Assembly: GCA_039881145.1 (NCBI GenBank) | Contig: JAYKKI010000009.1 | Location: 8,232,501 to 8,296,500, forward strand | Length of the DNA stretch: 64,000 bases | From: Druceiella hillmani | Taxonomy: Eukaryota; Arthropoda; Insecta; Lepidoptera; Hepialidae | Direction of reading: 5' to 3' | In this document: piece by piece, positions 34,867-48,468 of the stretch | Position numbering within the stretch: the first letter of the stretch is position 1 | How the letters are laid out: the number at the start of each line of letters is the position of its first letter | Position numbers and translations under genes: made by a program | Notes under the pieces: model-generated | The model's database searches: none | What the model saw: only the letters and a program-made list of their open reading frames with translations | Told to the model about the DNA's origin: nothing

Positions 34867-37800
34867 ACAAGGGAACAAATTTTATTCGTCAACTTTTTCA
34901 TAGAAAATACGGTTTTTGCCGAAACGAATTCATGCAAAAAATTTGTTGAATAAATAATCCTATTTCAAGTACAAAACCACGTTGCAATTTATTTAATCAT
35001 CTTTAGGAAGATTCCCTGCTGATCTTCATACGGTAGCATCACATGTCGAGTTAAATATATTTATTGCTTTATTTTATACTTTATTTATATATTACAATAG
35101 TATCTTTTTTCTATTTCTAATTTCACATCAACAAATCGTATTGGAAGTTGATATGCAATGAATTCATTTATTTAAATTAATAAATTAAATGTTAAATGTC
35201 ATTTTAATTTCTCTTAAATGTCATTTTAATTTCTGAATAATTCTAAAATGAGAAACTTGCACTAATTTCATTGTTTATTTGTCTGCATTCAATTCATTCG
35301 CATCCAAGACTTTACTTAATTCATAAAACTAAAGAAGCCATTAAAATTAAATTTTCGATTGCTTTTATTTTAATGGAAATTTGATAACTTTTTCTGTAGT
35401 TGCACTTTAAATATTATTTCTTGTTATATAAATAACGAATCGTAAAATTTGTTGTAAAATATGTTGACCTGCTTTGTTCCTAATGCTAATATATAAGACT
35501 TTCATTGCATTAGTTTATCCTAACAATCCACTACGTCGAGGATATATTAGAAGCGGCAATAAAATCAATTCAGTTTTTGAAATAAAGTTCCTCCTCACTC
35601 CTCATCATCATTATAAATGGCATCCATATAAATTTTTGACAGGTATTATTAAATACTTTTATAAGTATTACAATACTCCTTCCTTTAATACCGTATATTA
35701 CATGAATGAACGTATGAGGAGATTCTTACTCGACTTTTTCATTATTACTTTCCCCATATTGAGTCAGGATATTACATCAAAAATAGTCACAACTCAATAC
35801 GTCAGGAAAAGTTATTCTTGAATTGAATGAGAAACACAAAGAAGGAAACAACCATGCAAACTCGTCTTCTTCATTAATTTAAACTCTAAATACTATATTC
35901 GATATCTCGGCTAAAATCTTGCCTAAATGGGGAAAGTACTTTTTAAGAAAATAAACTGAAATATATATACGTATTTATCCTCATTATAACGCTTTACGCT
36001 TCAACGTTTTGTTGTTATATAGCATTGATAATAACATATAGACGACGCATCTAACTATTCGACATTATAATTAGTTGAGCAATGAAGTGGTCTAAATATT
36101 CATATTCAGATTATTTCGCTGCTTTAAGTTTTTACAACAACACGAAGTGACAGAGAAAATCATTCATCAATATTATATCTGAAAGGTGCTTATGTGTTTA
36201 CAAATAGAGAGAAGCTTTTGTTTCGATGTTGAATAAAGTTGGGTTATGAAGAATAAAATAATTCTCAGATCAAATCAGTTGACGATTAGTTTTAATTATC
36301 TACTGTTCTCTAAACCGTTTAGCCTCCAAGCAATTTATGGATTAGTAAAGCCTCAAATATTTTTTCAAGTGGCGATATGAACTATTTAGCGAATAGTTAA
36401 ATTTAAACTTGTTTCACACTTATTTGTGGGATACTAGTATACTGAATGGAAATAAAAATACCTTGTCGTCATCACAGCAGCCCTATTAACCGTATTTATT
36501 TTCCAAAGACCACAGATATTTCCGTATTGCTCACTTCAAATTGATAAAATATTAAATAGATTTAATTTAATAGTGAATACGCAAATAAACTGATTAGAAC
36601 ATGCTTGAAAGATAAATTATAATTGTTATGAAATTGTTTACATAATTAAACATTTTACAAAATTATTGAAGTAAATAGTATAAATTACTCTGAATTTAGC
36701 TTATGCTATTTGAAAAAAGATTATTTACTTCAAATATTATCTTTTAGTGTAAACTAAACATAATAAAACCACAATTCACTTTATGAACAGAGTGATATCT
36801 CGCGAGTTATCCCTTAATGAGTTTGTATAAAATTTCCAGAAGCTTACTGAATAAGATAGAAGCATCCAGAACTTTATATTATAAGAGAACGTTTAAGTAC
36901 ACCAGCCGCAATGACGATCCTCAGAAATGTGTACTACACCTTATACATTTTAAATTATACCGTAATACAACTGTCAGCGTTAATTCTTACTGTCAGAATG
37001 GGATGTTATTGAAAAATTTAATTTTTTTTTATCTTATTAGAATAAAACAAAAATTATAATAAATCATCGAGCTAGTATTTGTAACAATGATCGGTTCTTA
37101 CCATTTAAAAATTATTTCATCAAAATAAATATGTGAATCATTCAAATTGATGTCGCAGCTATATTATCTTATGGAAATTATGAACAAATTAAAAGCCAAA
37201 TTTATAACATTTTTTTAAAAATAAGTTGTTTTTACTATCCTTAATTAATTGTATCTAAACAAAAAGAATTCAAAATTTAAAATTTAGAATTTAGAATATA
37301 TGAAACCGTAAGATTATTGATGAAACAAAATAATTCTGAAACTTACTTAATGGTATCTAAACCATTAAGTATTAATGAAATTAATTTTTTTAGACCTTTT
37401 TATTTCTTTTAACTTTGCTTGAAGTCGATATTTTTATAACTTTTAAACACAGTTAATTTCAATTGGTGACTTATTTTACATCGAAATACTTTTATTTATT
37501 TTAACATTTGTATTTCGTTACTCGTATAAATAAAATTTCAATGAAAAGAATTAGCGCGATAAGATAGCGGTCTCCTTGCATGCGAAGCAATAAAACGTGT
37601 GAAAAAAAATTGAACATATTGCGCAACCACTCGCACTCCCAGGGCTTATGGCAACAGCTACTGATGCGTAACACTAATGTTATGGACAAGCTACGTACAA
37701 AATTAAACTTTAACAATATCATTTAAATATCCTTAATCTTCTGGAACATATGAAACAGAGTTATAAATACAAATTTAAATAAAATAAAAATATTTTAATT

Positions 37801-37934
37801 AATATTCGGTTAATTGTAACAAATTAAGTAATAAATATTTATTATTAATTACTAATTGTTACTACCAATATAACCCTTGGTGTGGGCGCAAGTAAAGGGG
37901 TATTAAATTTATACCATCAGATCATACCAAAAAA
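34867..37934. other. AT-rich stretch, no supported gene
   Basis: A 115-codon plus ORF (35474-35821) is the longest here but shows no domain, and its composition follows the AT-rich background. A weaker block at 36834-37059 follows the acceptor-like ATAAAATTTCCAG. Neither is strong enough to call. Confidence 0.4.
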
Positions 37935-38800
37935 TTAATTAATAATTGTCATGTCATCATTGGAATCGTCATTTAAATTAATAACGAGGGGCTGTGGAAT
38001 TTGTGACTCTCAAATCTTCATTTTGTAGGGCTTCTGTATGTCCAATACAGTTTTCTCAATTTTCTTTTGAGAAATTTACAATGGCCTAACAGAATAATTT
38101 CTCGACATCTGCAGTTCTGCATGTGTTGTTTTTTTATTGCCATTTCTCCTTTTATTTGCACTCACGACAATTTTATAAGGTGACGACAATTATATACGCA
38201 GTGATCAGGTGGCAAACGAACAACTTCATGATCATGTTGGTTTGCCAATTGGTCTAAATAATAACCCTTTTTAAGAATATATGTGTATCTTTTATCTCTT
38301 TCAGTTTTATTGTCCTGTAGATATTTTTGAATTATGTCTATCCTAGGTGCTTATGTAGATGCTCCGTTAATTTGCTGCGAGTGTCAACTGAAGTTATGGA
38401 TAATGATTGCTGATGGGTCTTCTAAGCTCTACAGTGTTTGCTGAAACGACTCAGTAAATTCTTTAACATTAATTTCAGAATGATAGTCATTATCGTTTGC
38501 TTTTACTGTTCAAAAAATCCATTTGGCATATGGAAAAAATTCATATGTGGCATAACCTGCATGACAAACTATAAGTCGGCTTCCTTTTCAAACAAGTCAG
38601 GTTCGTCTAAGTGAGTCATTCTGACAAGTCAAGTTTCATGAAGACAAATACTTGAGCGTGTCTCCTCCCTATGTCAGTTTCTTCAACTTCTTTAAAAACT
38701 TTAGTTGTTCACGAAACCCCTGTCCTTCCCGGAGTTCTTTTTTTTTGTTGTTTTCTTTTTTTCACTTATTACCACACTGAAAACGCTCAATACGTTCCTT
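37935..38800 (-). pseudogene. Dead DDE transposase, Tc1/IS630-type
   Basis: Minus-strand translation, with stops, reads GSRLIVCHAGYATYEFFPYA; a YHSEINVKEFTESF block; SAIIIHNFS (where active enzymes have a VVxDNAxYH-like motif); QINGAST; then DHEVVRLPPDHCVYN (normally HGHxVLRLPPYHxxxNPIE); QIKGEMA; and the acidic tail PQPLVINLNDDSNDD. The order and motifs match insect transposases of the IS630-Tc1-mariner DDE group. The second catalytic D is H, the NPIE glutamate region reads NCRHLI, and at least five in-frame stops are present. The first-D region upstream (about 38600-38800) is scrambled. No terminal repeats were found. Confidence 0.8.
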
Positions 38801-38834
38801 TGATTTTTCCGCTATTATTTCGCTGACAGGCATT

Positions 38835-38874
38835 CACCATTAGAGTAAAGAGTTTACTTTTTTCTCTAATGGTG
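38835..38874. repeat. 11-bp perfect inverted repeat (hairpin)
   Basis: CACCATTAGAG (38835-38845) and CTCTAATGGTG (38864-38874) around an 18-nt loop. It lies just upstream of the dead transposase and could be chance, a stem or an element end. Confidence 0.8.
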
Positions 38875-39548
38875 GATATCCGTCAGTAACACTTTTGCCA
38901 AAATCATTTAGACCGGTACTGGACGAGGCTTATCAATTTCTTCACGAATCTGAATCGAGCTTCCATTTAATTAATTAAAAAATGAAAATATATAAAAAAT
39001 AATAAAAGATTCTAGTTAAGAAGTCGGATACAGAAGATATAAGAGTCCATTTACTAGCCAGGTCACAAAGAATCTCAAATAAATAAGTAAACAACACGCT
39101 TGCACTAATTACGAGGGCCGACTGACTTAAATAACTTTATCTGTTAACAGAGTATTATTATGTACCCCACCCAGACAGACCAGACAGAGCATTGCCGACG
39201 TGCCAATTACTATACGAAACGAGTTTTATCACTTCGCATGCAAAGAGATTGCAGTCGTAGTACATAAGAACAATTTATAAAATATGAAATAAAAGTAAGA
39301 AAATATTTGACATGCTAAGATATAAAATAGTTTTTTACCAAATTTTAAAATAATTTCAACGAGTTTCTGCATATATTACATATCTTATATGGTTAGTCCA
39401 TTTATTTTATTTTAATAAATAAGAGAAACTGGTCTAAGCCTACATTGACCATAATTCGTATGCGAACAGCAAAAGAACAATTTAATTATACGAGTAATTT
39501 CATGATTTGTATATATTTTCTTCGTTAAAATAAGCAACATTAATAAAG
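38875..39548. other. AT-rich spacer, nothing recognised
   Basis: No gene or repeat edge was found. Confidence 0.5.
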
Positions 39549-40540
39549 CAACATACAAATGTACTAGGAGACTATACTGAAAATTCTCTAAGAAATAATT
39601 CACAATTAAATGAAACTACGTGATGTAGTATTATTTCTACTTTCTTTAAGTTCTTCACCACGACCTAGGTTTCGTTGTATTATAATATCTTCAGGTGGGC
39701 TAATAGCAAAGATAAAGAACTTAAACAAACTAGAAATAATACTACATCACATTTAATTTTGAATAATGAATTTCTACAAAATTAACGCCAAATATATTCA
39801 ATAAGAAATCATTTTAAATATATTTGGATGTATTTATTTTAGTTCGTATTTTACAGTGCAAAAGGTTTTCTTTAAAAACAAAGATAACTTCTACACACTT
39901 GGTTTACGCAAAATTATGGTTTAACACAAAATAATTACGTAACAACGGTTATATACTTAACTGTCATGTTTTAAATATAATTGAAGTTAAGTTTCTTAAA
40001 CTTCTCTGACGTCTCTCCAATGAAATAAATATTTTTTCCATAAAATTACCATGCAATCATTTGAATTTAAATAAACTCATATCGTCGTGTTTTTATAATT
40101 CAACCACGTAGCTCATATATAGTAGTTTTATATCTCTGTTCATTCAAAACCTAAAACGTTAAAATCAATAATATCCACGCGAGCATTACCTACAGCGATT
40201 ATCGAAGTAACAACTCTGTCATCTAAGTCCGTTGGCAACTTGATGCAATAACTTGAAGGTTGCAGGCAATGTTCTAATCGAATCACCTGCAGCCGCGCTG
40301 ACAGCCAGTCCACTTAGCTCTCAGAGTAGTACAGTCATAACTCAACTTAGCAAAATATGTTTTTGTTAATAATACGTTTTTACATAATAAATTAAACTTC
40401 TGGTCTCCAATTTCATACTTAAGTAAGATTTTATGTTTATTGATTACTGTAATGTACTTTTTCTAAGTCTCTAAATGGAATAGTTTCTACCCCACTTATA
40501 AGGAACCAGTATCCAGTAATAGAACATGACAAGTTAAGTT
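39549..40540 (+). repeat. Dispersed repeat R3, copy 1 (carries an insertion)
   Basis: Matches the reverse complement of about 51385-52105. Landmarks are TTTTTATAATTCAACCACGT, GGCAACTTGATGCAATAA, AATCACCTGCAGCC and GTCTCCAATTTCA. The sequence is interrupted by the inverted-repeat retroelement at 39597-39801. Function unknown; no ORF is conserved between the copies. Confidence 0.88.
39589..39809 (-). mobile_element. Inverted-repeat retroelement copy D with 8-bp TSD
   Basis: The body is 39597-39801. The left arm is truncated and begins AATTCACAATTAAATGAAAC, continuing to TTCAGGTGGGCTAATAGC; the right arm ends GCCAAATATATTCAA. Flanks are TAAGAAAT on both sides (39589-39596, 39802-39809). The other R3 copy has a single uninterrupted TTTCATAG-type site at this position (about 52047-52060). 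Because one terminus is missing although the target duplication is intact, insertion by reverse transcription fits better than cut-and-paste. Confidence 0.75.
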
Positions 40541-41699
40541 TGAGTGAAATCCGTTGTGTTTTATAAACGGAGTTGTTATAATTTATTTTAGCCTAACGTA
40601 AGATATTTTTTTACATCAGGAGAATATCTTTATTATGGAAATGCAATTAATTGGCTCTGACAAGGAAATTCTTAGATGTTAATTTCTTCTGACAGCAGCA
40701 GTACACAAAGCATGGTGATTTGTTTCGTTATCCCATATTTTTATTTGCATTGGAAGCCTACAATTTTGCTCTGATTCTAAATGGCACTAGTAATTATGGT
40801 ATAGTCAACAGTAGATTTTATAGCAAGAAATTAGACTAAAAAATAACTTCTTTCCTATTCGATTTCTATTCAAACTATTACATTTATATATCTGTTCGAG
40901 TACCTTCGCTTTCAGGCTGTAACGGTTAGTAAAAACAAAAAAGACAAGTCGATGATAAAAAAATTTAGTGTAAAATTACTTACTTATGAAGTTTCCAAAT
41001 AAGTTCGACCCATTGGTTTTTAATCTTATGAATGAATTTTACATTCATTAAGTTCACATTAAATTATTGAATTAAGTTTACATTAATTAATAATCAGGAG
41101 AATATTCTATTTGTATACTTATCTATGCAGTATCATTTTCTGAGCATTTGTTACATATTGTATTAAATATATTATTCCTTCCTTATCTATGTTAACCTTC
41201 AAATGAATTCTGATATCTTGGCTTCGAATAGAAAGCAGTAATCCTTTGAAATAGGTACGTTGAACTATTGTTTCAAATTGAATATTCATTTTGTAATTAT
41301 ATTGACATATAGTTTGACGTGAAAATCACTTGGTTTTTTACATATTTGTATGTCGGTTATGATTTTTTGTAATCATTCGAATTATATTAAATGAGAAATA
41401 GTAATAATTGCTACAGCAAATTATTTCATTCGCCTCATGTCTATATAACATATTAAATACAACCATTCATATAACTTTTGAGTTTATATAAATTGAAATT
41501 AAAATTTTATTTGATGTAATATCATCGTCATATATATTAATACGCTAAGGTTAAGATGTTACTCTCCCTTTTTAGAAAAAACCTCACAACTAATCCACAT
41601 AAATTATATATCATTTTATAGATAATTGCTTGCTCTACCGGCATCCACAACTAAAAAAATTATTATTGCTATTGTTTTTGCAAATTAATTAATTATTAA
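40541..41699. other. AT-rich stretch, nothing recognised
   Basis: No gene, exon-like block or repeat edge was seen. Confidence 0.5.
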
Positions 41700-41936
41700 A
41701 ATTATATACACAAAACAGCAATGCTGCCATCTAACGGCTCAACGTCAATGTGATTGACGGTAGGTAAAATTTTTGTTTAATTTCAAATCCACTCACGTAT
41801 AAATAAAGTGGCGCTTTAGCTCAATGCTTTTGATACTTGCCTCTATATGTCAATTTTAGTAAAATATTTGTTTGATCTATCATCTGAGCTTCATAATGGA
41901 ATAAATAATGTGAAGACTTCGCACGGGTCAGACTAG
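41700..41936 (+). mobile_element. Helitron 3' end fragment
   Basis: Ends GACTTCGCACGGGTCAGACTAG at 41936, followed by T. This resembles the 3' terminus of the 1.2-kb Helitron (GGGTCAGCTAG|T). A possible subterminal stem is GTGAAG/CTTCGCAC. The left boundary is arbitrary; no 5' TC end or coding remnant was found. Confidence 0.5.
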
Positions 41937-44900
41937 TAAATAAATAAAATCAGTAGACTAATACGATGAAAAGATAACAAAACCTAATATCAATTCAACT
42001 ATATTTGAACAGGTGGCATAGACGCATGTGTTCACTGTACCACGTGTACGTAACCTACAGCTACCTTTTCCATACATGTGACATTTAGAAAGCTGTACAA
42101 GTTGATCGTTATTTGAAATGCGACTTCTCACCCATGCTTGATTAAATTATGTTATTCACCTATATATCATGCCCTCCAAGGGGGTGGACCTCGGCATTGA
42201 AGGGTCTACAGCAAAGGTCGACGTCACAATACTATTGAATCCTGTTTGCTTAGTTTTATTTATATGTAAGTAGGTGCTATGACAATAGTTATTTATAAAT
42301 ATTTAACTGAATCATGAAATATTTTGTAACGATGAGTCACGCATAGCTCAAATACGAAGTTTATTTTGAATGTCAAGTACACACGTGTCAGTATTCACTG
42401 CCTTGTATTTATGATAAGTAAAATTCAATTACATATTCTCGTTCATTTGCTGTTTGATAATGTAATTTTGTTTTGAATCGTTTTGATATTGTATCAGACA
42501 TTTTTTATTTAAAGTACAGTATTTGTTTATCATTCATGTCTCCTCTATTTAGATGATACAACACCATAACCTTTCGACCTTAGATATTTTACCACCTTGT
42601 TATGTCACTTTTCTTTTCATATGCATCTATATTTATTACTCTAATGATCCATTTTTATTTTATCTAATGACTTAATTTTCTTTACAAGATTTTTCAAGCT
42701 TTACACTCTCACTTCGCTTATGGTTTATGGAATTTTGCGCGTAGGTTTTAACGATAGAACTACATCTAGTATAATATGATAGAAATACATGAACGATAGA
42801 ACTACTATACATATAATTTTTATTAGTAACGGATTGAAATTTTTTTATTGAATTTTATTACAACCACGAAGTTAACATTAAAAAAAATGAACATAAATTA
42901 TTTTTATTTCGATAGGTTTGCATTTCGAAGAGTATATATAAAATACAAGTTTATTACATAGACTTGATATCGAAATGGAAATATTTGTGAAATAAAACAA
43001 AGAAAAAACGACGAACGACGTTGATTTTAAGGAATTGAGCAAGTTTAGTAAAATACATAGGGACAGAATGAAGTACGGAGGAACTTTGATAACGCTGAAT
43101 TTATAATTACTTTAAATCCAGTGGCTTATCAAATAATAATAAATAACTCATAGACTAACTAAATCATTTAAAGTAAATTTTTCCAGAAAATATTTCTTTC
43201 ATTCCAATAAAAATATTTCTGTTATTCCCATAAATGAAACACTCATGACTTGAATTTCCGTCAATAGTTTGTCATTTCATCGACTGACTTTCCCTTTTCT
43301 TTCCTTCGTTTCGAAAAATCATTTTTCCCTCTATTTTCTCTACAATATCTACAGCTTTTGAGTATTTATTACTCCACAGCAAAGTAATGTTTCAAGTGTT
43401 TTTCTCATTCAATATTAATATCTTTCATTTAAATATTACATGTACACTTGCCATGTTTAACGAATTTTTTAAAATTTATATTCACCATATATTTCGATTT
43501 ATCTTGGTTTTATATAAGAAAAATACATTCTGAAAACAAAACAGTACCTATGTACCACGAAAAAATTTAGACCTTTTATAATAAATACAAATGTTCTCTT
43601 AACAATACAAATATATTATTACTAGGTAATATAGCAGTTTAGATGTAATTCAATAAAAGCTACTATGAAGAAATAATAGTAACGTTAATAATAGCTTAGG
43701 CACAACACATTTTTGAATAATATATTGTATTAAATTATTGTTTCAATTTAGTAAACATAGAATGATTTAATTTTTTATGTGGTTAAAAAACCATGTTCAA
43801 AGTATTATGCGTTGTGTTGGTTGCTGTTATATATAGGTAATTTTAACAATTGTTGCTTTAAAAAGTCTAGTAAATTTATTATGAAACAACTATATTTTTA
43901 TCTTTGTACTTCTAAAATTATATTCGTATATTACTTATAGATACATGTTATACCGTGAAAAGTTTTTTAGTTTTAAAATAAATACTCCCGTTTTGCTTTA
44001 ATTTTGTAATATCCGATGCCGCTCCAAGTTTTAAGCCGAATAAAATGTGTTTGTGATGCAGATTTCTTTTTAAAGACAAAATATTTAAAAATGTTAACAT
44101 TGCAAACAAATCGATCTGTTTATTAACCATCTTTATGTACTATCCTATCAGGCAAAATAATTTCAGCGTAGAAATCAACAGTTACTAAACTGAGATTAAG
44201 AAAGAAATTATTAATTTCTTGACGGCCTCCTATACTAAAACGTTATTTATTATGCAAAAATTCCCAGCAATTGATGTTGCAATGTCAGTTGAATAAGATG
44301 AACGTATAGGCAGAACCCAATCCTGAGGACCTATAATTTTTCTAGTATATTTTGCATTATGTTTTCTAGCGTTATTTGGGAAAATCAAGTTGATCCTGTT
44401 GATTACTTAGCTTGCAAGCTAGTCTAACTAATTGCTGGTGGTACATTTCTGTATTTCCATATTTATTATTTTTATTTCCGTATTTATCATCTTTCTGTAT
44501 TTTCTTGTAGGGTCTGGGTTTGCCTCCCCTTAGATGGATGACGATGAACAAGGGGCGAGTTTGTCTCAGACTTCGTTAAATCGTTAAAATCTGAAGGTGA
44601 AATATACGTTTTATACGACACGGGCATTTTTTTATATCCATCTAGAAGCAATTTCAAATAAATAACGTCGTCATTATTCGACCCGTAATTAACATTTTAA
44701 TATTCTTTATAAATCAGGTTTGATACAGAAACTGACATTTGTTCCGCAATAACATTTGCGTGTACAAGGTCAATATTAATTGATATACATTAAATCATAA
44801 AGTTTGATCATTCCTATTAACGTGTAATAGATTTGAATCCATTTTTTTCAATGTAATGCTCTTGAAGGTATCGATGCTAACTCCCTTAACTGAACTCATA

Positions 44901-47900
44901 GTGGCTTATTTATACCTTAAGATAAAATATTTATAAATTTTCGACAACTTTTCTAGAAATCTTGGGTTAAAATCTATTCACCAATAAATGAAGGTTAAGA
45001 GTGAGTGATATATAATAGGACCAGCAGATTCATAAATTTTTTTTTGTTTAAAAATGTATCCTATCTACGATAGATTAAATTCTAAAGTAAAAGCTCGAGA
45101 ATCCATATTTTTCTCACATTTTGAATTAGGAAAAGCAATTTTTGACTATTCCCACTTTTGTCTATTAAATATTAGTATCGACTTTAATAATGTCTACACT
45201 TCTTTTTGATCTGAGTCAAACTTCTTATGTTCCTATTTCGTTATCAATCTATCTCTACGCCGGCCGTTTAAACTGTTGTATCATCTATGATTAATATAAC
45301 GTGCCCCGTTTATGTGTTTTGATCATCGACTTATTACATGTACCGTCTCGATTTTACATTCCGCGAAATCTAAATTGAATTATTTGTGTTTGCATGAATG
45401 TACGTCTAGTATAAGTTTAGTGGTGTTCAATAATATCGAAAAGGATGTCGATAATCGTTTTTTAGTTTTAAGGTTTATTTTTAAAAATTTTAATCTGTTA
45501 ATATATCTAACTCAAGACATTTTTCAATCGAAGTGAACATATTAATAAATTACAAATATTTAAAAATTTAGATCATATCAAAAACGAATTAAAACTTACA
45601 TCAAATATTTCATTTACATTGAGAAGAGTTTGTTAAAAAGCTTTGTTTATTTTAAGGTTATAACAATAATTTTATCATTGTAAATTATTGTGTATTTTAA
45701 AATATATTATATTTCATGGGATAAACTTTAAACAAATATATTAAATAATTGTATAATATTAAATAATTATCAGCAGCAGTTACATAACTTTAATTTCAAT
45801 TAGATAATTTATTTAACTTTGTCATCCTACAAAAAATTTAAGAAATTGTTAAGTAATACCATTATGATTACATTCGTATTTTTGTATCATAGGATTGGAA
45901 AAAAACAACAATAATTAATCGAATAAAAATTACATTTTTAATTGCATTTCGAAACACAATTAATGATATTCACTCATATACTATTTGATGGCGTAGGCGA
46001 CAAAATCTTTCTTAAATTTCTTTGAAATATTGCATGAACTTGCAAAATACGCATAACTGCGAAATATTTCAAAATAACATCTATTGCGCTGTGGTATACA
46101 GTAGACAGACGCATAGATACGAGTATAATTAAATTATAAGGTTGCTAGTTTGCTACGGATCTCTAAAGAGAGCAATTCTTTAACTACTAACTCTATATTC
46201 AACTTATATATTCGTGTAACTAGGCCTATTATTCTGTAAATTGTCATATATGAAATAATATTTCGTGTGCGGGTTTTTTAAAATAAGAACAAAAGTACGC
46301 TTTCCATACTTTACACATTACTTGCAAAATGTACATTTACCTGGTTTTTCTCGATATGTCGTGCCACAATTCAGAATAGAATAAGACATTATTTTTCTAA
46401 ACACACTAGTCGCGTGGCACTAGGTGCGACTTGGGCTGCACAAACGATACAAATGGTTTTAATTTTGCTATATTTTTCTAGTAATGATGCTATGTTCATT
46501 ACTATATATCAATATGCTTCCATTCACCTTTGTTCGTCTACTTGGTATAATGATTTTAACATATTTAGGCGCTATGTGTAAGTACACTGATAAATAAAAG
46601 TTAATGAAATGAATTTTTTTTACTAAAAATGGATTCTAGGAAATTATTCTTTGTTTTCTTGCGTTTCTTATTTTCATAATTCTATCTACATTTCTATTAA
46701 GTGTAGACGTTCAATACATCAGTATGTCTGCAATTCTGAAATTGTATATTTTTTTAGAGCGATGGAAGATTTTTTCGTTTACAAATGTTTAATGGTTTAT
46801 TACTTAAATAATAATTGTACAAAGAAAGCAAATTGGTTAAACCGTGCTTCAAGTATATTCAAAATAATGTAAATTTTATTTCATTTTGCAAAAAGACTGT
46901 AAAAAACCTTTCATGGTGTAATTTAGCTTAATATTTGCTGGTATAGACAATACGATCTAGATTTAAATTTATCGAACTTTTATTTCATTCACACATTAAT
47001 TTCTAAATCTACTTGTAGATACAAGCTTTCGAAATTAATTTCCTATGCAGATGTAGAAATTATTAACACAAAAGCTCACTTGGAGAACAAAAATATTGTT
47101 CTCTATCGAACCTGGAGTGACCGGCAACACGTAGCCGACTTTGATATTTTTAAAATTCTAAATATAATGATCACTAGTAAAAGCACCCAAAGTAATTTAC
47201 TAATCCTTAGCCAGAAAAGCAATCTTAATTACGTCGCATACAGAGTAATTTGTTAAAATTATGACGCTTGTATATGGAAACGTGTAAATATTGTATTAGA
47301 CCTTTTTAAGGAATATGAATGTTAATGACCTAAAAGCATCTGACGACTTAATTATGAAAAAGTTATACAGTTGAGTTATATATCAGTAATGACTGTCCCA
47401 CTTTATGACTTAATTAGCAATAAATGATCTTATACGTGCAAATGTCAAAGGTCAAAATTTATCAATAAATATTATTTATAAACAATATTATACAACCAAA
47501 AGTCAATGACTTATTGCGTAAAGATTTGAGTTTCAGCATCAAATATGACGTGAATATTGAAAAGGTAATTATGGGTTGCTAGTGGAATAACGATGACGGT
47601 ATTTATTTGAAGTTGCTTTCAAATAGATTTACGATAAATACAGAAGTTCGCTGTTAGCAATTAGTTTGACTGGCTACGAGGCTGTGTAATCAACATAACC
47701 GAGTTGTTTTTCAGCGTGATTACATACCGTAAAGCATACTTGACAGAAAATATAGAAGTCGAGGAGTTCTATTTTTACATGCAACTTATTCAACTGACAT
47801 TACACCATCAACAGTTCAGAATGTTGATAAAATCATTAACAGTTCAGTATATTATTAAATAGTGCTTCATTATGTAAGACCTTCAAAAAACCTCTATATT

Positions 47901-48182
47901 TCTTTATTACGCTTAAAAATATACTGCCGTTTTCTATCAGACGAGACAGTACATGAAGATAAGAAATAAAAATTGTTTATAATGTCAATTTTTTCATATT
48001 TTTTGTCCATAGAGGGACTTCCAGGTTGAAAACTTGTAAGCCTATCCAAAAAATTCATGCAACACTACACTTAATAAAAAAATAAACGACAGCCATGTTT
48101 TTTATTTTATGACCAAAAACTTGTTCAGTTGAATGTATACTTATATACGAATATCGAGCAAACAGATACAAAATATAACATT
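41937..48182. other. Long AT-rich stretch, almost featureless
   Basis: At about 44517-44580 a GC-richer scrap (GGTTTGCCTCCCCTTAGATG) translates to LPPLRWM and resembles the PPLRWTDD segment of the RTE-type ORF C-terminus, a possible retrotransposon crumb. A GC-richer patch at about 42170-42220 (CCTCCAAGGGGGTGGACCTC) is unexplained. No ORF of note occurs in this stretch. Confidence 0.45.
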
Positions 48183-48468
48183 GTAGAACAAATATTGAAT
48201 ATATTTGGCGTTAATTTTGCAGAAATTTAATATTCACAATTAAATGAAACTACGTGATGTAGTATTATTTGTACTTCTTTTGAGTTCTTTACCACGACCT
48301 AGGTTTTGTTGTATCATAACATTTTCAGGTGGGCTATTAGCAAAAATTCAATCGTCTTTGCTAATAGCCCACTTGAGGATGTTGTATAACGAAACCTAGG
48401 TCGTGGCAAAGAACTCAAAGTCCAGTTAATATTACATCACGTAGTTTCATTTAATCTGTAGCACAAAT
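48183..48468 (-). mobile_element. Inverted-repeat retroelement copy E with 11-bp TSD
   Basis: The body (48194-48457) starts ATTGAATATATTTGGCGTTA. It runs through the left arm to GGTGGGCTATTAGC, turns at a short centre near 48345-48355 and returns as the inverse (GCTAATAGCCCACTTGAGG ... TCACGTAGTTTCATTTAAT). Flanks are GTAGAACAAAT (48183-48193) and GTAGCACAAAT (48458-48468), matching at 10 of 11. Here the left terminus is complete and the right arm truncated, the reverse of copy D. Confidence 0.75.

Noticed and set aside
35474..35821. 115-codon plus-strand ORF
   Set aside because: No domain or motif, AT-driven composition, and no splice or promoter context. Kept only as a note.
44517..44580. 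Exon after the strong acceptor TTTCTGTATTTTCTTGTAG
   Set aside because: The block is better explained as a retrotransposon scrap (LPPLRWM), and every frame meets a stop within about 25 codons.
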